64,000 bases of DNA, taken from Fremontodendron californicum (taxonomy: Eukaryota > Streptophyta > Magnoliopsida > Malvales > Malvaceae). Below, one piece after another: positions 33,268 to 45,400 of this stretch; position 1 is the stretch's first letter; the number at the start of each line of letters is the position of its first letter. Position numbers and translations under genes: made by a program. Below the pieces are notes generated by a model, which saw nothing but the letters and a program-made list of their open reading frames with translations, did no database searches and was not told the origin of the DNA. The DNA lies in assembly GCA_030761205.1 (NCBI GenBank), contig JAULJL010000021.1, positions 12,691,160 through 12,755,159 of the forward strand. The letters are read 5' to 3'.

Positions 33268-35201
33268 TAATTCAAATAGAAAAATGCTTTCATAATTCAT
33301 AGTTTATTTAAAGTTTGAAATTAATATTATTGATAGCATTTTATTATCATTATTTGGTCATTGCTTGCAATTTTAGATATGATGTAAAAATACGACACGT
33401 TTAATAAATATGAAAATAGTATAATAAACGTAACACAACACGTTTAAACACAATTAACACGACATGTTTAATATACGTATCTTATTCGTCTTTAGGATTT
33501 TGACACATTTAATAATTTATGTTATGTTTATATTTACATGAATGATACAAAAAACACAAAACACAACATGTGTACATGAATTATTGGGTCTGAAAACTTG
33601 CCTAAATTGCACTTCTTTGCCTCCTAGCTTCCTTGATCAGCAAGAAAGGGTTTCCAAGGCTTTAAAGCTCTATAAATACCATCTTTTGAGCCACCAACTA
33701 TGACATGCTTTTGATTATTTATCAATATTCTTCTTCTTATTCTTAAATCTCTTAGTTTTATTTTAGTTTTCTTATTAGTTTTCTTTAATATTCATGTTTA
33801 TGTTAACTATGCCTATGCAAGGCTAAATTTCTCTTTGGTTAAAGATGATTTCAAAGCCCTAGACATGTTTTGTAATTGATTTTTAGATTTTATCTATCAT
33901 TAGTTTTCTATCAAAGTTTATTACGTTCTTTTAAGAATTGTTTATGATCTTTGTCTTGATTTGTTTAGATGTACAACTAGATAGATCTTGATAATTATCT
34001 AATACTAGTTTAGGAGTCTTGATCCGTGTAATTGTCTTGATTTCCTATTCATAAGTGGCAATTTGTGATTAATGACTATGGTCAAGTTTTCGCTAATCGC
34101 AAAGTGGAACATAACATAGGTTAAACAATCCGAGCTTATGTGTTTGTTGCCTAGATCAACCTATCTTTCTCACCATAAAGCTGCCATTACATTAAATCTA
34201 GAGAGCTTATTCTAGGTTGTCTAGTGGTTAGAGATTAAATAGAGAGCTTGTTCTATTTAACGACGAACTAAGGAAAGATTTGGGTAACAGAGCTTGTTGT
34301 TATCTACGGTTGATAATTTTGATAGTTAATTGATGTTGATAGATATGATTATTGATTCTCAATAATGTCTAGTGGTGGAGAATGAAACGTTAACCATATT
34401 TCTCTTATATTTGATTTCTTCTTATTTATTTGCTTCTTATTTTTATTGTTTTCTTAATTTTTAAAAACTCTTTCAAAAATCCGCTTTTCTTTTATTGTTC
34501 TTGAATTTAAGTTTTAAACTAGTAATTTATAAACTAAAAACCAATCTCTTTGGATTCGACTCTTGCATGCTACTTTACTATAATTGATCATATTAATTGC
34601 TAGGTTTAATAAAGATACCCTCTTTTGGGTGCATCAAAGGCCCAGGGAACTTCCAGACCTTTACTGCAGATCTTCCGTCAGCCCGTTTTACAGTTTATAT
34701 AATATTAAAAATTATTTTTATATCAATATTTATATATTTTCATAACTAAATTTAAATAAAAATTATTTTTCAGTATATAAACAGTAATTTCGGCCGAGCT
34801 GATGGGCCTGAATTACAAAATAGCTCACCCAGGCTCGACCCAATTTGGGTCGGGTGAGCTACCCGATCCTTGAGTAGTCTATCTACAACCATATGAAGAT
34901 AAATAATACTAATTTGGTCCTTAAATTTATTTGTGACTCATGAAGAGCCGTATGAGGTGAAAATCTCTTGTACGAATTTGGACTAACGATGGAAACAATA
35001 TTGTTATTATCGACTACAATTATCTAATGAATTAATAGAAGGGTATCAAATCGAATCATTAAAACATCAATTAGAATGTTAAATAATAGACTTTAAAAGA
35101 GTACCAATTAATATGTTTGATCTTAATAATTAATACTTAAAAATTTTAGGAAACCATGATATGTAAAAACTAATTAATAAGGTGTTGATCTAGTATGCAA
35201 T
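33268..35201. other. Spacer with an inverted repeat copy and LTR-like sequence
   Basis: About 33360-33600 is an inverted copy of the CGTGTCGTGTT-type repeat (AAACACAACATG, ACACGACATG). About 33620-34640 is moderately GC sequence with phrases such as AGAGCTTGTTCTATTTAACG and GGATTCGACTCTTGCATGC that remind me of Gypsy LTRs, but no ends or duplications could be fixed. 34780-34880 holds a short GGGTCGGGTGAGCTACCCG hAT-like relic. No gene is seen. Confidence 0.4.
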
Positions 35202-35539
35202 TGTTAAGCATCTAACTATAACTAATTGGTAATAGGTGAAGAGCCCAACTTCAATATAAGACCATAGGCAATACATGATTTAACCGATGTGGGATAACAC
35301 CACTTTAACAGCCTCCCCATCAAGTGTAGAAGGAGACAGAGGAGCCTATCACGTGACAAACTTGAAAGGGGTGATAGGCAAAAGTAACATGCAAGAACAA
35401 CAGAACAGAACCTGAACTCTTGATACCATGTTAAGCATTCAACCTAAAAGCAACTGGTAATAGATAGAAAGGCCCAACTTGAATATAAGACCACAAGCAA
35501 TTCAGGATTTAACCGATGTGAGATAACACCACTTTAACA
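35202..35539 (-). mobile_element. Complete TRIM (miniature LTR retrotransposon)
   Basis: 338 bp in total. Two roughly 110-bp LTRs (35202-35310 and 35429-35539) run TGTTAAGC..TTTAACA on the plus strand and share about 85-90% identity by eye. The 5-bp duplication GCAAT lies at 35197-35201 and 35540-35544. On the minus strand TGGTATCAAGAG adjoins the right LTR, matching the initiator tRNA-Met primer-binding site, and TTGATGGGGAGGC adjoins the left LTR as polypurine tract. The 118-bp interior codes for nothing. All marks of a TRIM are present. Confidence 0.93.
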
Positions 35540-36390
35540 GCAATTTTTTACTACTTTAACATTAACATTAGATATATTATATAACCAATTACCAAATGAA
35601 TTATCTAATTTGTAATATTTGAGTATGTTGAATAGTAGATACATATTATTAAAAAGATGATCAATTATCATTCATAAAAAAATACTTAATATGAATAATT
35701 GGTGAATTAATTAGCTCAACCTTAATAATTAGAAATTTTAAGATTATATGATATGTAAAAACTAATTGATATGATATTAAACTATTTTGAATGTCATAAC
35801 GGTTTTTTTTTTTTTACCGCTAAGACGATTTTGAAAATAAAATGGAGTCGCCACCAATATTTTTTTGCTAGGTGTGATTGGCCACCTATTAAAACGGTTT
35901 TAGTCAAATATTTTAAAATTAATTAAAACATTTTTAAAACCACTTTCGAAGTCTGCGCTTTAAACCAGAGAGATATTTAACGAAAATAATATAATATATT
36001 ATCAAGCAAGTAAATATCCATTCTTTATTCGTTCTTTTTATTTTGATTATTTCCATTTTTTAAATGAAAACGAATTTTTGTATTGAGTAAATCGCTAAAT
36101 ACTCCCACCACTCGTGGTGATATTTAACGAAATTCTCTCACCTCAAGATATCTTAGGAATCACTACTCTGACGTCCTTCGAATTCCGTCGTCGGTAATCC
36201 GCGTTCATTTTGTCCTTATGTTTGTTTAAAAATAAATTGCTCACTCTAACACCTTAAACTTCCTACAACAAACCCATATTTACGACACCAAATATTCTAA
36301 CACATTTAAATAAATGATGGATATCAATGATGTAATATATTAAAATAGGATATGATATTTGAAATACATAATAAATACAAACAAAAAATG

Positions 36391-36740
36391 TATTAAATCA
36401 CGCTACAACGTTGAGACACAAATAATATAATATATTAAAATACTATGATATTAAAGATAACTAATAAACATTAATAACAAAATGTATTAAAACATGTTAT
36501 GACATTAAAACACTAATAATATAGTCTATTGTTAAAATATACTACCATATTTAAAATAAAAAAATGCATTAAAACGTATTATGACATTAAAATGCTAATA
36601 ATATAATATGTTATTAAAATATACTACCGTATTTTAAATAACAAAGATGGCAAAACATATTAAAACATGTTATGACATTAATATACACAATACACGAAGG
36701 TAATAAAACATATTAAGATATATTATAATATTTAAAATAA
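36391..36740 (+). repeat. Imperfect 87-98-bp tandem repeat in the solo LTR
   Basis: The phrase ATTAAAACATGTTATGACATT and its variants recurs near 36391, 36487, 36574 and 36660, each followed by AATAATATAAT-like sequence and, in two copies, AAAATATACTACC. AT-rich, non-coding. Confidence 0.7.
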
Positions 36741-36867
36741 AGAAATATGCAAAAATAAGGAAATATACTAAAATATTCTTTGGTAAAAACAAAAATAAAA
36801 ATAATAAAACAAATTTTACCTCCGGGCCTGACGGATTTTTTTTATCTGAATTTAATGGGCTAGGGCT

Positions 36868-37142
36868 CGATTTTTCTTCTCTTTCTTTCTTTCTTTGCTT
36901 TTTTTTTCTTTTCTTTTTTTTTCTTTTTTCTTTTTTCTCTTTTCTTTTCTTTTTTCTCTTTTTCTTTTCTTTTCTTTTTTTTCTTCTTCTTTTTTTCTTT
37001 TTTTTTTTCTTCTTCTTCTTCTTCTTCTTCTTCTTTTTCTTCTTCTTTTTTTTTCTTTTTCTCTTCTTCTTCTTTTTTTTTCTTTTCTTTTCTTTTTCTT
37101 TTCTTTTTTTCTTCTTCTTCTTTTCCTTTTTTTCTTCCTCTT
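36868..37142 (+). repeat. Long polypyrimidine (TTC/TTTTC) tract
   Basis: About 275 bases almost entirely T and C on the plus strand, with TTC and TTTTC repeats. The apparent Lys/Glu-rich and Phe/Leu-rich reading frames on the two strands are by-products of composition. It lies upstream of the LTR TATA box and could affect chromatin or triplex formation, but that is speculation. Confidence 0.9.
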
Positions 37143-37369
37143 TGGCCCAAAATCGGTGAAGTGGGCTGCTGGGCCCAGGGGGAGGGACGCGCGGGTCAGG
37201 CCTACGTGCGCGGGTCAGTGCGGGTTGGGCACAGGTCGGGTCTAGATAGGCCCTATAGCCTTTTTCTCTTTTTTTTTGGGTGGACCGGGTCGGCTGCGTG
37301 GGTTTCTGATCCGGATATGGTAACCCGCGCAGATCCTTGCCTGGTTCAAGTGAAACAGTGCGTTTTGCA

Positions 37370-37385
37370 CCGTTTATATATAAAA
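37370..37385 (+). promoter_or_regulatory. Probable TATA box of the solo LTR
   Basis: TTTATATATAAAAAA lies 15-20 bases upstream of a CTCTCTCTCTCTCT run and a CTAGGGTGAAAAC stretch, an arrangement typical of plant promoters and LTR U3/R borders. If active, the LTR could drive transcription to the right, towards the 3' end of the receptor kinase gene and antisense to it. Confidence 0.45.
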
Positions 37386-38495
37386 AAAATCTCAGAACTC
37401 TCTCTCTCTCTCTAGGGTGAAAACACCCAAATGCTCTGCCCTCTCTCTAAAATGAAACCAGAAACCGGCACTGGACCATCGTGCCGGCCGCCATGCCCTA
37501 CCGTGTCGGAGCTCCTATCCGATCCGATGTGGGCCCAAAATGATCCCCTTCTTCTCCTCTCCACCAATCTCCTGCTAGTTTTGACCAAAACCAAACCCTA
37601 AATCGTAGATCTGAGCCCAAATCTTTGAGACCCTTCCACTTCCGATTCGGAACCAAAAAAAAGAAATCTTCATTTTTTGTTTTTTTTTGTTGCATTTTTT
37701 TGATTTCTGCTTTTTGTTGTGATGGGTTTTTTTTTTCTTGCTGGTTTGCTGGGTCTTTTCTTTTATGGATGTGCTTTTTTTTTTTGGGGAGGTTTCGAAT
37801 GGGGGTTCCAAATGAGGTTTTCGAATGGTTTTTTTTTGTTCGATGGTCTTGTTGTTTTTTTTTCCTCCTTTTTTTCCGGTTCGGATCCCTTCTTTTTGAA
37901 GGGTTTTGGTTTCAAAATCCCAGGACTTGGGACCCGGGCTTCCGGATTTTGGGGACGGGGTTGCTGCTTTGTGGCGTAGGGTTTTGGGTTAGGTCAAAAG
38001 GGGTATGATGTGTTTAGGGTGCTTGTGGCTAGGGTTGGCAGGTGGGTTCGGTTTGGGGGTGGTGTGTATGGGGGTTTGGTTTAGCAGGACTAAGGGATTG
38101 GGGGTTAGGTTGGTGGCGTGTGGTGGTGGGTTTGGGTGGTTGGTGGTGGCCTGGGAAGGCTGCCTGGGGAGGGTGGCTGCTAGGGCTAGGTCTTCCTAGG
38201 GTTGGGGGCTGCTAGGGTTTGGGGGCTGCTAGGGTTTGGGGGATAGGATTGGGCCCGATTTGGTGGCCCTAAGGGGAATGGGCCTGCTAGGTAGCAGGCC
38301 ATGTTGGGCCAAAATGAAAACAGGCCTTAGCAGGCCTTGCTGGACTAGGCAGTAGGCCTGGTGGCTTGGCTGCCTGGGTGGGCTGGCCAGGCCAGCAGGC
38401 CCAAACGGGCCCTGGGTGGGGCCTGTCATAGGGCCTGTAGAAGGCCCGGGTCGGGTTCGGATCCGACCCGGGCTAAAAACGGTTGCAACATTGAA

Positions 38496-40018
38496 TAAAT
38501 AAATATGTCTTATCATAATGATAATTAACTTAATTGTTTGAATACATGTAATATAAAAACTAATTACACTTAAAAGAAAAACTAATTGTATTAAATTATT
38601 ACTAGTATAGTATACCTCTAAATTATACTTTACTTTACTATTAATAACTCTAAAATCGGTATCGCAAGGCCCAAGTTCGATTCTATAATCAGCTTGGTAA
38701 TTTCTAAGCTTAGCCCAGATTAATCGGAGTTTAACTTAATTTGAAACCTAATCAATTAGGTTAAGAAAATCGTGTCAATAAAGTATAATAGACTCCAAGG
38801 TGTAATCCAAATCCCATTTTGATAAATAACCTAATTACCGCGGTATTTAAAACTCTATTCATTATCCAGATCGATCAGAGCCGTGTTCATTATACAAACC
38901 CGTTAATTATACGATTTAGTTAAAACCTAAATTAATACGAAAAGTATTATCAGTTGGAATTTTGGAAAACAAGTCAATTTTATATGGGAACAAAATTTGA
39001 ACCTCGAAATTCGATCATAAAACAAATCGAAACAATGCTTGAGCCAGACGATAAAATTTGATTGAAGTATCCTAAAGCATTTGAAAATATTTCATGAATT
39101 TCCAATTTGCATCTCAATCATAGCCTCATGGCTTTTGTCAAACACATACCCATAATGTGAATTTCCTTTCAATTGTGACTATGATTGTGTTCAATGTTCT
39201 TAAAAAGGTTACATAAGTTCAATTGAAAATTCAATTATTTATTTGAATTTGAGAACATAAGACATAATCGTAAAACAAAGCGAATGTGACATAATTAGAA
39301 CTAGCGAACACAAGAACTTTCAAAGAGTTGAAACCATCTCAAGTGTAGTTATTAATCTGCGATTAGAAAACACCAATTGGTTACTGCAAAACACATTAAG
39401 ATAAAAAAATAAAATAAATTATATTCCGTTTGATTGAAACTATTGTTTTTTTCTCTTTCGAAAGTTAAAAAAAATAATAATAAAGAAGGAAAGAGAAACA
39501 GATTCAATATAAAAACAAATAAAATCTTTTTATGGATTATACACAAAATAAGTAATTTTTTAGATGAAAAATATACATGATTCTAATTTTAAATAGACTA
39601 ATTATGTTATAATTTGTGTCACATTTCAATTATTTGTCCATTTAAAATCAATTATGATATTTCTTTTTATCTTTATAGCTATTTTTTAAAAGAAATAAAA
39701 ATAAATAATAATTAGCAAGTAGTAAACGCATCAATCACATAGAGATGTAATTAAGTCAAAATTGATTTTTGGCTTTTTCATACACCTGGTGAGTGTAAAT
39801 ATTACAAGAATGATGAAGCCAAATCAAGATATAAAGAACAACAATGCATGCTCATTCATGCAGAATATATACATGAAGATATTGGTAATTTCTAATTTTT
39901 TCTTAGTGGAGAATTTTTTAAATTATCCAAAAAAGAAAAATTATGATTAAAAAAATTGATGAAAGTACCTTGATTATGGAACCCAAATACGTATTATGAT
40001 AGCAACAACCTTTAATCT
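38496..40018. other. Intergenic spacer 3' of the receptor kinase gene
   Basis: AT-rich, without recognisable coding sequence or element ends. Minus-strand sequence at 40018-40131 contains GGTAAGG just after the kinase stop codon and TTCTTGCAG at about 40019. An intron in the 3' UTR of the kinase gene is therefore possible. Confidence 0.5.
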
Positions 40019-40131
40019 GCAAGAAAATAATAAAACTTAAAGAAAGCTATCTCAAAAGGAAGTTGGACAAATTCTATGTACTTTTAAATAAGCTTACAAT
40101 ATATATAGAAGCAATTGCATTCCTTACCGTA

Positions 40132-41940
40132 TTAATCTTCCGCAATGTTCAGAAATTTTCTTTTGATATTCTTCAGCATGGAAACAACACTCTTCATATC
40201 TATCCTATCTTCGGGTAATTCAGCTGAACAATCCAAAGCTAATCTCATAATTGATGATATACAATTTGCTTTAACAACAAAATATTCGTCATCTTCTTGC
40301 ACTAAACTGGAATCCCCTACCCCAATTATTCCATTAGATAGTGACGTTTTCACCCAATGCTTCATACTCATTTCTCCAGCAAAAAATTCATCTGTAGGCT
40401 TCTTTTTTGTGAAAGTTTCCATTAATAGAATACCATAGCTATAAACATCACTTTTTACCGAAATAATTCCTGCTGATCCATATTCTGTATTTTAAACATA
40501 TAATTGAATCATTAAAATGATATCATGCCATTGGTGCTTCACTAATCTTCAATAAAAATGCTAATATCTATACGTGTTGGAACAGAAAAAAATAAAAAAT
40601 AAAAACATTACCTGGTGCCATATAGCCAATAGTGGCAAGTGTCATTGTTTGCTTGATGGAATCTTCTTCTCCCAATAGTTTGGCAATTCCAAAATCTCCC
40701 ACATGCGCAACCATGTCTTTATCTAGTAAGACATTACTTGGTTTTATGTCACAATGGATTATAGGAATCGAATATCCCAAATGGAGGTATTCTAATGCCG
40801 ATGCGACATCTATCATTATGTTGATTCTTTGTAGGATATCCAAGACATAAGTGTCGGAATGTAACCATTTCTCAAGGCTTCCATTAGGCATGAATTCAAG
40901 CACTAAGGCTTTGAAATCAGTAGTAGAACAACAAGTAATGACCTTGACAAGATTGCGATGAATGATATTACTCATCACTTCACATTCAACATCAAAACTC
41001 TTAAATGCTCCATCAATTTGCAAATTGAAAACTTTTATTGCAACTTCTGTTCCATCTGAAAGTATTCCTTTGTATACAGAGCCAAAACTTCCTGAACCAA
41101 GCATGTTGTTTTCACTAAATCCATCAGTCCCTTTCGATAATTGATAATACGAAATTCTTATCCATTTTTTGAGAGGAATTAAATCTTCAACAATTGCCAT
41201 ATTTGTGCTCCTCTGCTTCCATTTTTTGTAGACAATTATGAAGGCTACAACTATTATGATTGAAGTAAATGTTGGAAAAACATACCTCAAAGCATGTAAA
41301 AGGGTCTTCTTGAAATTTCGGTGGATGTTATTTTTGCAAGGTGAGACTTGTAGTCTAGGTGAACCACATAGTGCATAATTTTTCATGAATGATTGGTCTG
41401 TGAAGTTTAAAAAGGGCCCTCCACTTGGGATTTCTCCTTCCAATCTATTGAAAGACACATTAAAATAATTGAGGTCATGAAGTTTTTCCAAAGTTTTGGG
41501 AATGATTCCAGAGAGATTGTTGTTAGATAAATCCAAACTTTTCAAACTCATCAAGTCACCCAACGACTTAGGAATAGGACCTTGCAACCTATTACTTGAA
41601 AGGACCAGAACTTGTAGATCATGGAGACCTCCAATTGTGGACGGGATATCACTTGATAATAAATTCCTTGACAAATTCAAAATTTTAAGTACCTTCAGGT
41701 TTCCAATGTCAAGTGGAAGGGAACCGCTAAAATTGTTTGATGACAAGTCTACTTCTAAGATATCTTTCAAGCTCCAAAAATTGAAAGGTATTGTTGAATG
41801 CAATTTATTGGAGGACAAGTATAGATTTCTCAGAGAAGTCAAATCACCCAAACATGCCGGTAAAGGTCCATCGAGCTCATTAGCATCTAATGATAATTCA
41901 TACAATCCCTTTAAACCACAAAGATCATGTGGGATGGAGC
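40132..41940 (-). pseudogene. LRR receptor-like kinase, 3' part: last LRRs, membrane helix and kinase
   Basis: The gene continues left of the Copia insertion in the same frame. Order in the product: about seven LRRs (LYLSSNKLHSTIPFNFWSL and similar), a C-terminal cap with Cys pairs (YALCGSPRLQVSPC), one membrane helix (YVFPTFTSIIIVVAFIIVYK), then a Ser/Thr kinase with GSGSFGSVYKG, VAIKV, HRNLVKV, catalytic loop IIHCDIKPSNVLLD, DFG (VGDFGIAK) and MAPEYGSAG. HCD instead of HRD makes it a non-RD kinase, as in FLS2, EFR and Xa21, immune receptors at the plasma membrane. A 127-bp intron (40485-40611, GT-AG) splits the APE codon, the usual intron position of LRR-XII genes. Stop at 40132. Because Copia separates it from the start codon, it is listed as part of a disrupted gene. 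Confidence 0.92.
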
Positions 41941-42432
41941 TGTTGAGAAAAGCTTAGAGTAGATAACTCTAATTTTACCACTCAAAGAAGAAAGTTTAGA
42001 TTTTAGGAAAACTCACAAATGCTCACACTTCACTCTAGACTACACTCTTTAGAGAAGAACTCTTTAGGAAAACTTAGAACTTTTATTGCTTATTGAAGCT
42101 TACTACTTGATGATTTACAAATGCAAGGGAGGGGGGTATTTATACAATACCAAGACAAACACAAGCCACACAAATATAAAATCTAAATAAATTACAACCA
42201 CCCATTGTTGTTTAATAACAACCACACATTTAAATCACACAACTACAACCACACATTAAACCACACAACTACAACCACACATTAAACCACACAACTACAA
42301 CCACACATTAAACCACACAATTACAACCACACATTAAACCACACAACTACAACCACATATTAAACCACACAATTGCAACCACACATTGTTAGGCTTTTAT
42401 TTTTCCTTGGGCTGGTATTGGACAATTTAACA
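41941..42432 (-). repeat. Copia 3' LTR with 26-bp minisatellite
   Basis: 492 bp, TG..CA ends, identical to 47065-47556. At about 42216-42388 it holds six or so copies of a 26-bp unit (ACAACCACACATTAAACCAC plus ACAACT), which is part of both LTRs. The stop codon of pol lies in its first bases in element sense (42427-42429). Confidence 0.95.
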
Positions 42433-45400
42433 CTCCCCCTCAATACCAGCTCTTCCTCTTTGCACCATGTTGAGTTGACGACGAAACATTTCAAATTTGT
42501 TGATACTCAAACCTTTTGTGAATAAGTCTGCCATTTGATCATCTGTCTTGATTTGCTTCATCTCAATTTCTTCTTGTAGAACCTTTTCTCTGATAAAGTG
42601 ATAATGCACTTCTATATGTTTGGTTCTTGCGTGAAAGACTGGATTTTCTGCCAAACGAATTGCTGACTCGTTGTCGCAATACAACGGAACTGCATAATCT
42701 ACTGGTTGATGTAGATCACTCATTAGTTGTATCAGCCACGTACACTCTTGAGCTGCCATTGCTGCTGCTCGATACTCAGCTTCGGTAGTTGACAATGATA
42801 CCGTTGGTTGTCTCTTACTGCACCAAGAAATTGTTCCAGAACCAAGTTTAAACATGTACCCAGTTGTTGATCTCCTGGTGTCATGATCTCCTGCATAGTC
42901 AGCATCACAATAACCAACTAACTTACAGTCTTCACCTTTCTTGTACAAAAGACCATAATCTATTGTACTTTTCACATATCTCAGTATTCGTCGAACTGCT
43001 TCTAAATGAGGCTTCTTCGGATTTTGCATATACCGACTCATCACACCAACTGTATAAGAAATGTCAGGTCGAGTCAAGGTTAAGTAGATCAGGCTACCTA
43101 CCAATTGTCGATACATAGTTGCATCTTCCAAGTCTTTGCCTTCAAGTGCACACATCTTGCCATTTGGTTCCATCGGTGTTGAAATTGGCTTGCTCTCGAG
43201 CATTCCAAACCTTTTTAGCAAATCTTTAGAATATTTTTGTTGACAGAGAAATATTCCTTCTTGTCTGTGATCAACCTCTAGACCAAGAAAGTGCTTGAGT
43301 TGTCCAAGTTCTTTCATTTGGAAACGAACTGATAAATTCTCCTTGGTTTGAAGAATTTCTGCCTCATAATCACCAGTTATGATTAAATCATCCACATATA
43401 TCAATACGATAGCTAGCTTTCCTCCATTAGCTTTGACAAACAAGCTGGAATCTGCAGGTGTCACTGAATAACCACTATGAGTTAAAAATTCAGCAATCTT
43501 ACCATACCATGCTCTAGGTGCTTGTTTCAATCCGTAAAGTGCCTTTCGCAGCTTACACACATGCTCAGGATGATTTTGGTTTTGAAATCCCAATGGTTGA
43601 ATCATGTAGATTTCCCGATCTAGCTCTCCATGAAGAAATGCATTCTTCACATCCATCTGCCACAAGTTCCAGTCTTTGTTGGCTGCAAGGGCAAGTAGGA
43701 CTCGTACGGTTGTAAGTCTTGCCACCGGACTAAACGTTTCATCATAGTCTAGCTCATACTTCTGAGAGAAACCACGAGCCACCAACCGTGCCTTGTACCT
43801 TTCAATCGACCCATCTGGACGATGTTTTATCTTGTAAACCCACTTGCAGGATATGGGTTTCACATCTCTTGGTTTTGGCACTAGATCCCAAGTCTGATTC
43901 TGCTCAAGCGCAGTGATCTCTTCTTTCATAGCCATAATCCACTCAGAACTCTGTGATGCTTCTTCAAACGTCTCAGGTTCTGTTGCAATTGGTTCTTCCA
44001 CTATGGCTGCATTAGCATATTTGGGATTTGGCTTCCGTGCTCTTGTTGTCCTTCGGATTTGTGATTGTGGAGATGGTTCTTCCACTTCACTCGATCTAAC
44101 ATCTGGTTGATACACACCAGTTTGCCAAGGACTCTGAACTAACACTTGCTCGTCATCGTCATCATCACATAGGTCTTCTACTTCATCTGAAGTTGATTGA
44201 AGTTGGACAATATACTCTCCCATTTTCTGTTGTAGCATGTTTTCAAATTCTTTTGAATCTGACAATACCTCCTTTTCTGAGGACCACCAAGAAGATGCTT
44301 CATCGAATACCACATTGCGTGAAGTGTAACATCTTCCACTCGTAGGATCACAACATTTCCACCCTTTCCTTTGGTTGTCGTATCCCACAAAGATACACCT
44401 AGTTGCTTTCTTATCAAACTTGCTACGTAAATGATCAGGAACAAATACATAACATACACAACCAAATACTCGAAAGTAGCTGACTGAAGGTTTCATTTTC
44501 CACAATTTCTCAAAGGGTGAAACAAACTCTAACCTTGGTTGAGGAAGTTTGTTGATCACATGGGCTGCGGTTCTCATAGCTTCGGCCCAAAATCTTCCGG
44601 GTACATTCTTTGCATGCAGCATACTCCGACAAATTTCTGCAAGATGCCGATTCTTTCTCTCTGCTACACCATTCTGTTGTGGTGTATTGACACAAGTATA
44701 CTGATGACGTATGTTGCATTCTCGTAGGTATTGAGAGAATTCGCCTGAGCTATATTCTCCTCCATTGTCTGTGCGCAAGCAACATATCTTCTTTCCCACT
44801 TCTCTTTCAACTATCTCTTTGAACTCTTTAAACTTTGAGAAAGTGTCAGACTTTTCTTTCATAAAGAAAACCCACACATACCTGGAGAAATCATCAATAA
44901 ACGTCACCATGTACCGCATTCCACTAATTGATGGTTGCTTAACGGGCCCAAATACATCAGAGTGAACTAACTCTAATGGTTCTTTTGCTTTAAACTTTGA
45001 CTCCTCGTATGGCAATCGGTGTGCTTTACCATATTGGCATCCTGCACAAACTGTGTCTGTTCTTATGTCAAGCTGAGGAAGTCCCTTAAGCATCGACTTC
45101 TTCATCATCATACTTAGCTTGGAATAACTAACATGACCTAACCGCATGTGCCATAAATCTACTGTATCGCTCCTTCTTGTCTTGTCTACATATGCTGACT
45201 CTGCTGACATCACGTAGACTGACTCCAGACGTCGTCCTTCCATCATCGGCTGTCCTGAGATTTTGAGATCACGATATACCTTCACATCCCTTGGACCAAA
45301 CAGAATATGGTGACCTGACGATGTTAATTGTGCCACTGAAAGCAAATTTTTCTTCATGCCTTGGACATGGTAAACATCTTGTAGTGGTACCTGATTATGA

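Larger units (their letters stand above)
35792..38490 (+). mobile_element. 2.7-kb solo LTR, probably of a large Gypsy element
   Basis: Starts TGTCATAACGG and ends GGTTGCAACA, so it has TG..CA ends, and is flanked by the 5-bp duplication TTGAA (35787-35791 and 38491-38495). No second LTR or internal domain is present. The early phrase AAAATGGAGTCGCCACCAAT is one I associate with LTRs of large plant Gypsy elements. It contains an 87-98-bp tandem repeat (about 36391-36740), a 275-bp pyrimidine tract (36868-37142), a TATA box near 37372 and a GC-rich 3' third. Open frames inside the pyrimidine tract and GC-rich part are low-complexity and not genes. It most likely arose by LTR-LTR recombination. 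Confidence 0.75.

Noticed and set aside
33620..34640. Solo LTR of another Gypsy family
   Set aside because: The sequence has an LTR-like feel but no TG..CA ends with a matching 5-bp duplication could be found, so it is mentioned only within the spacer entry.
36860..37245. Long Lys/Glu-rich and Phe/Leu-rich open frames
   Set aside because: They are translations of the two strands of a polypyrimidine tract inside a solo LTR; no domain and extreme low complexity.
42216..42388. Regular short repeats that superficially resemble a CRISPR array
   Set aside because: The 26-bp units are contiguous with no unique spacers, lie in a Copia LTR, and the genome is a plant nucleus.
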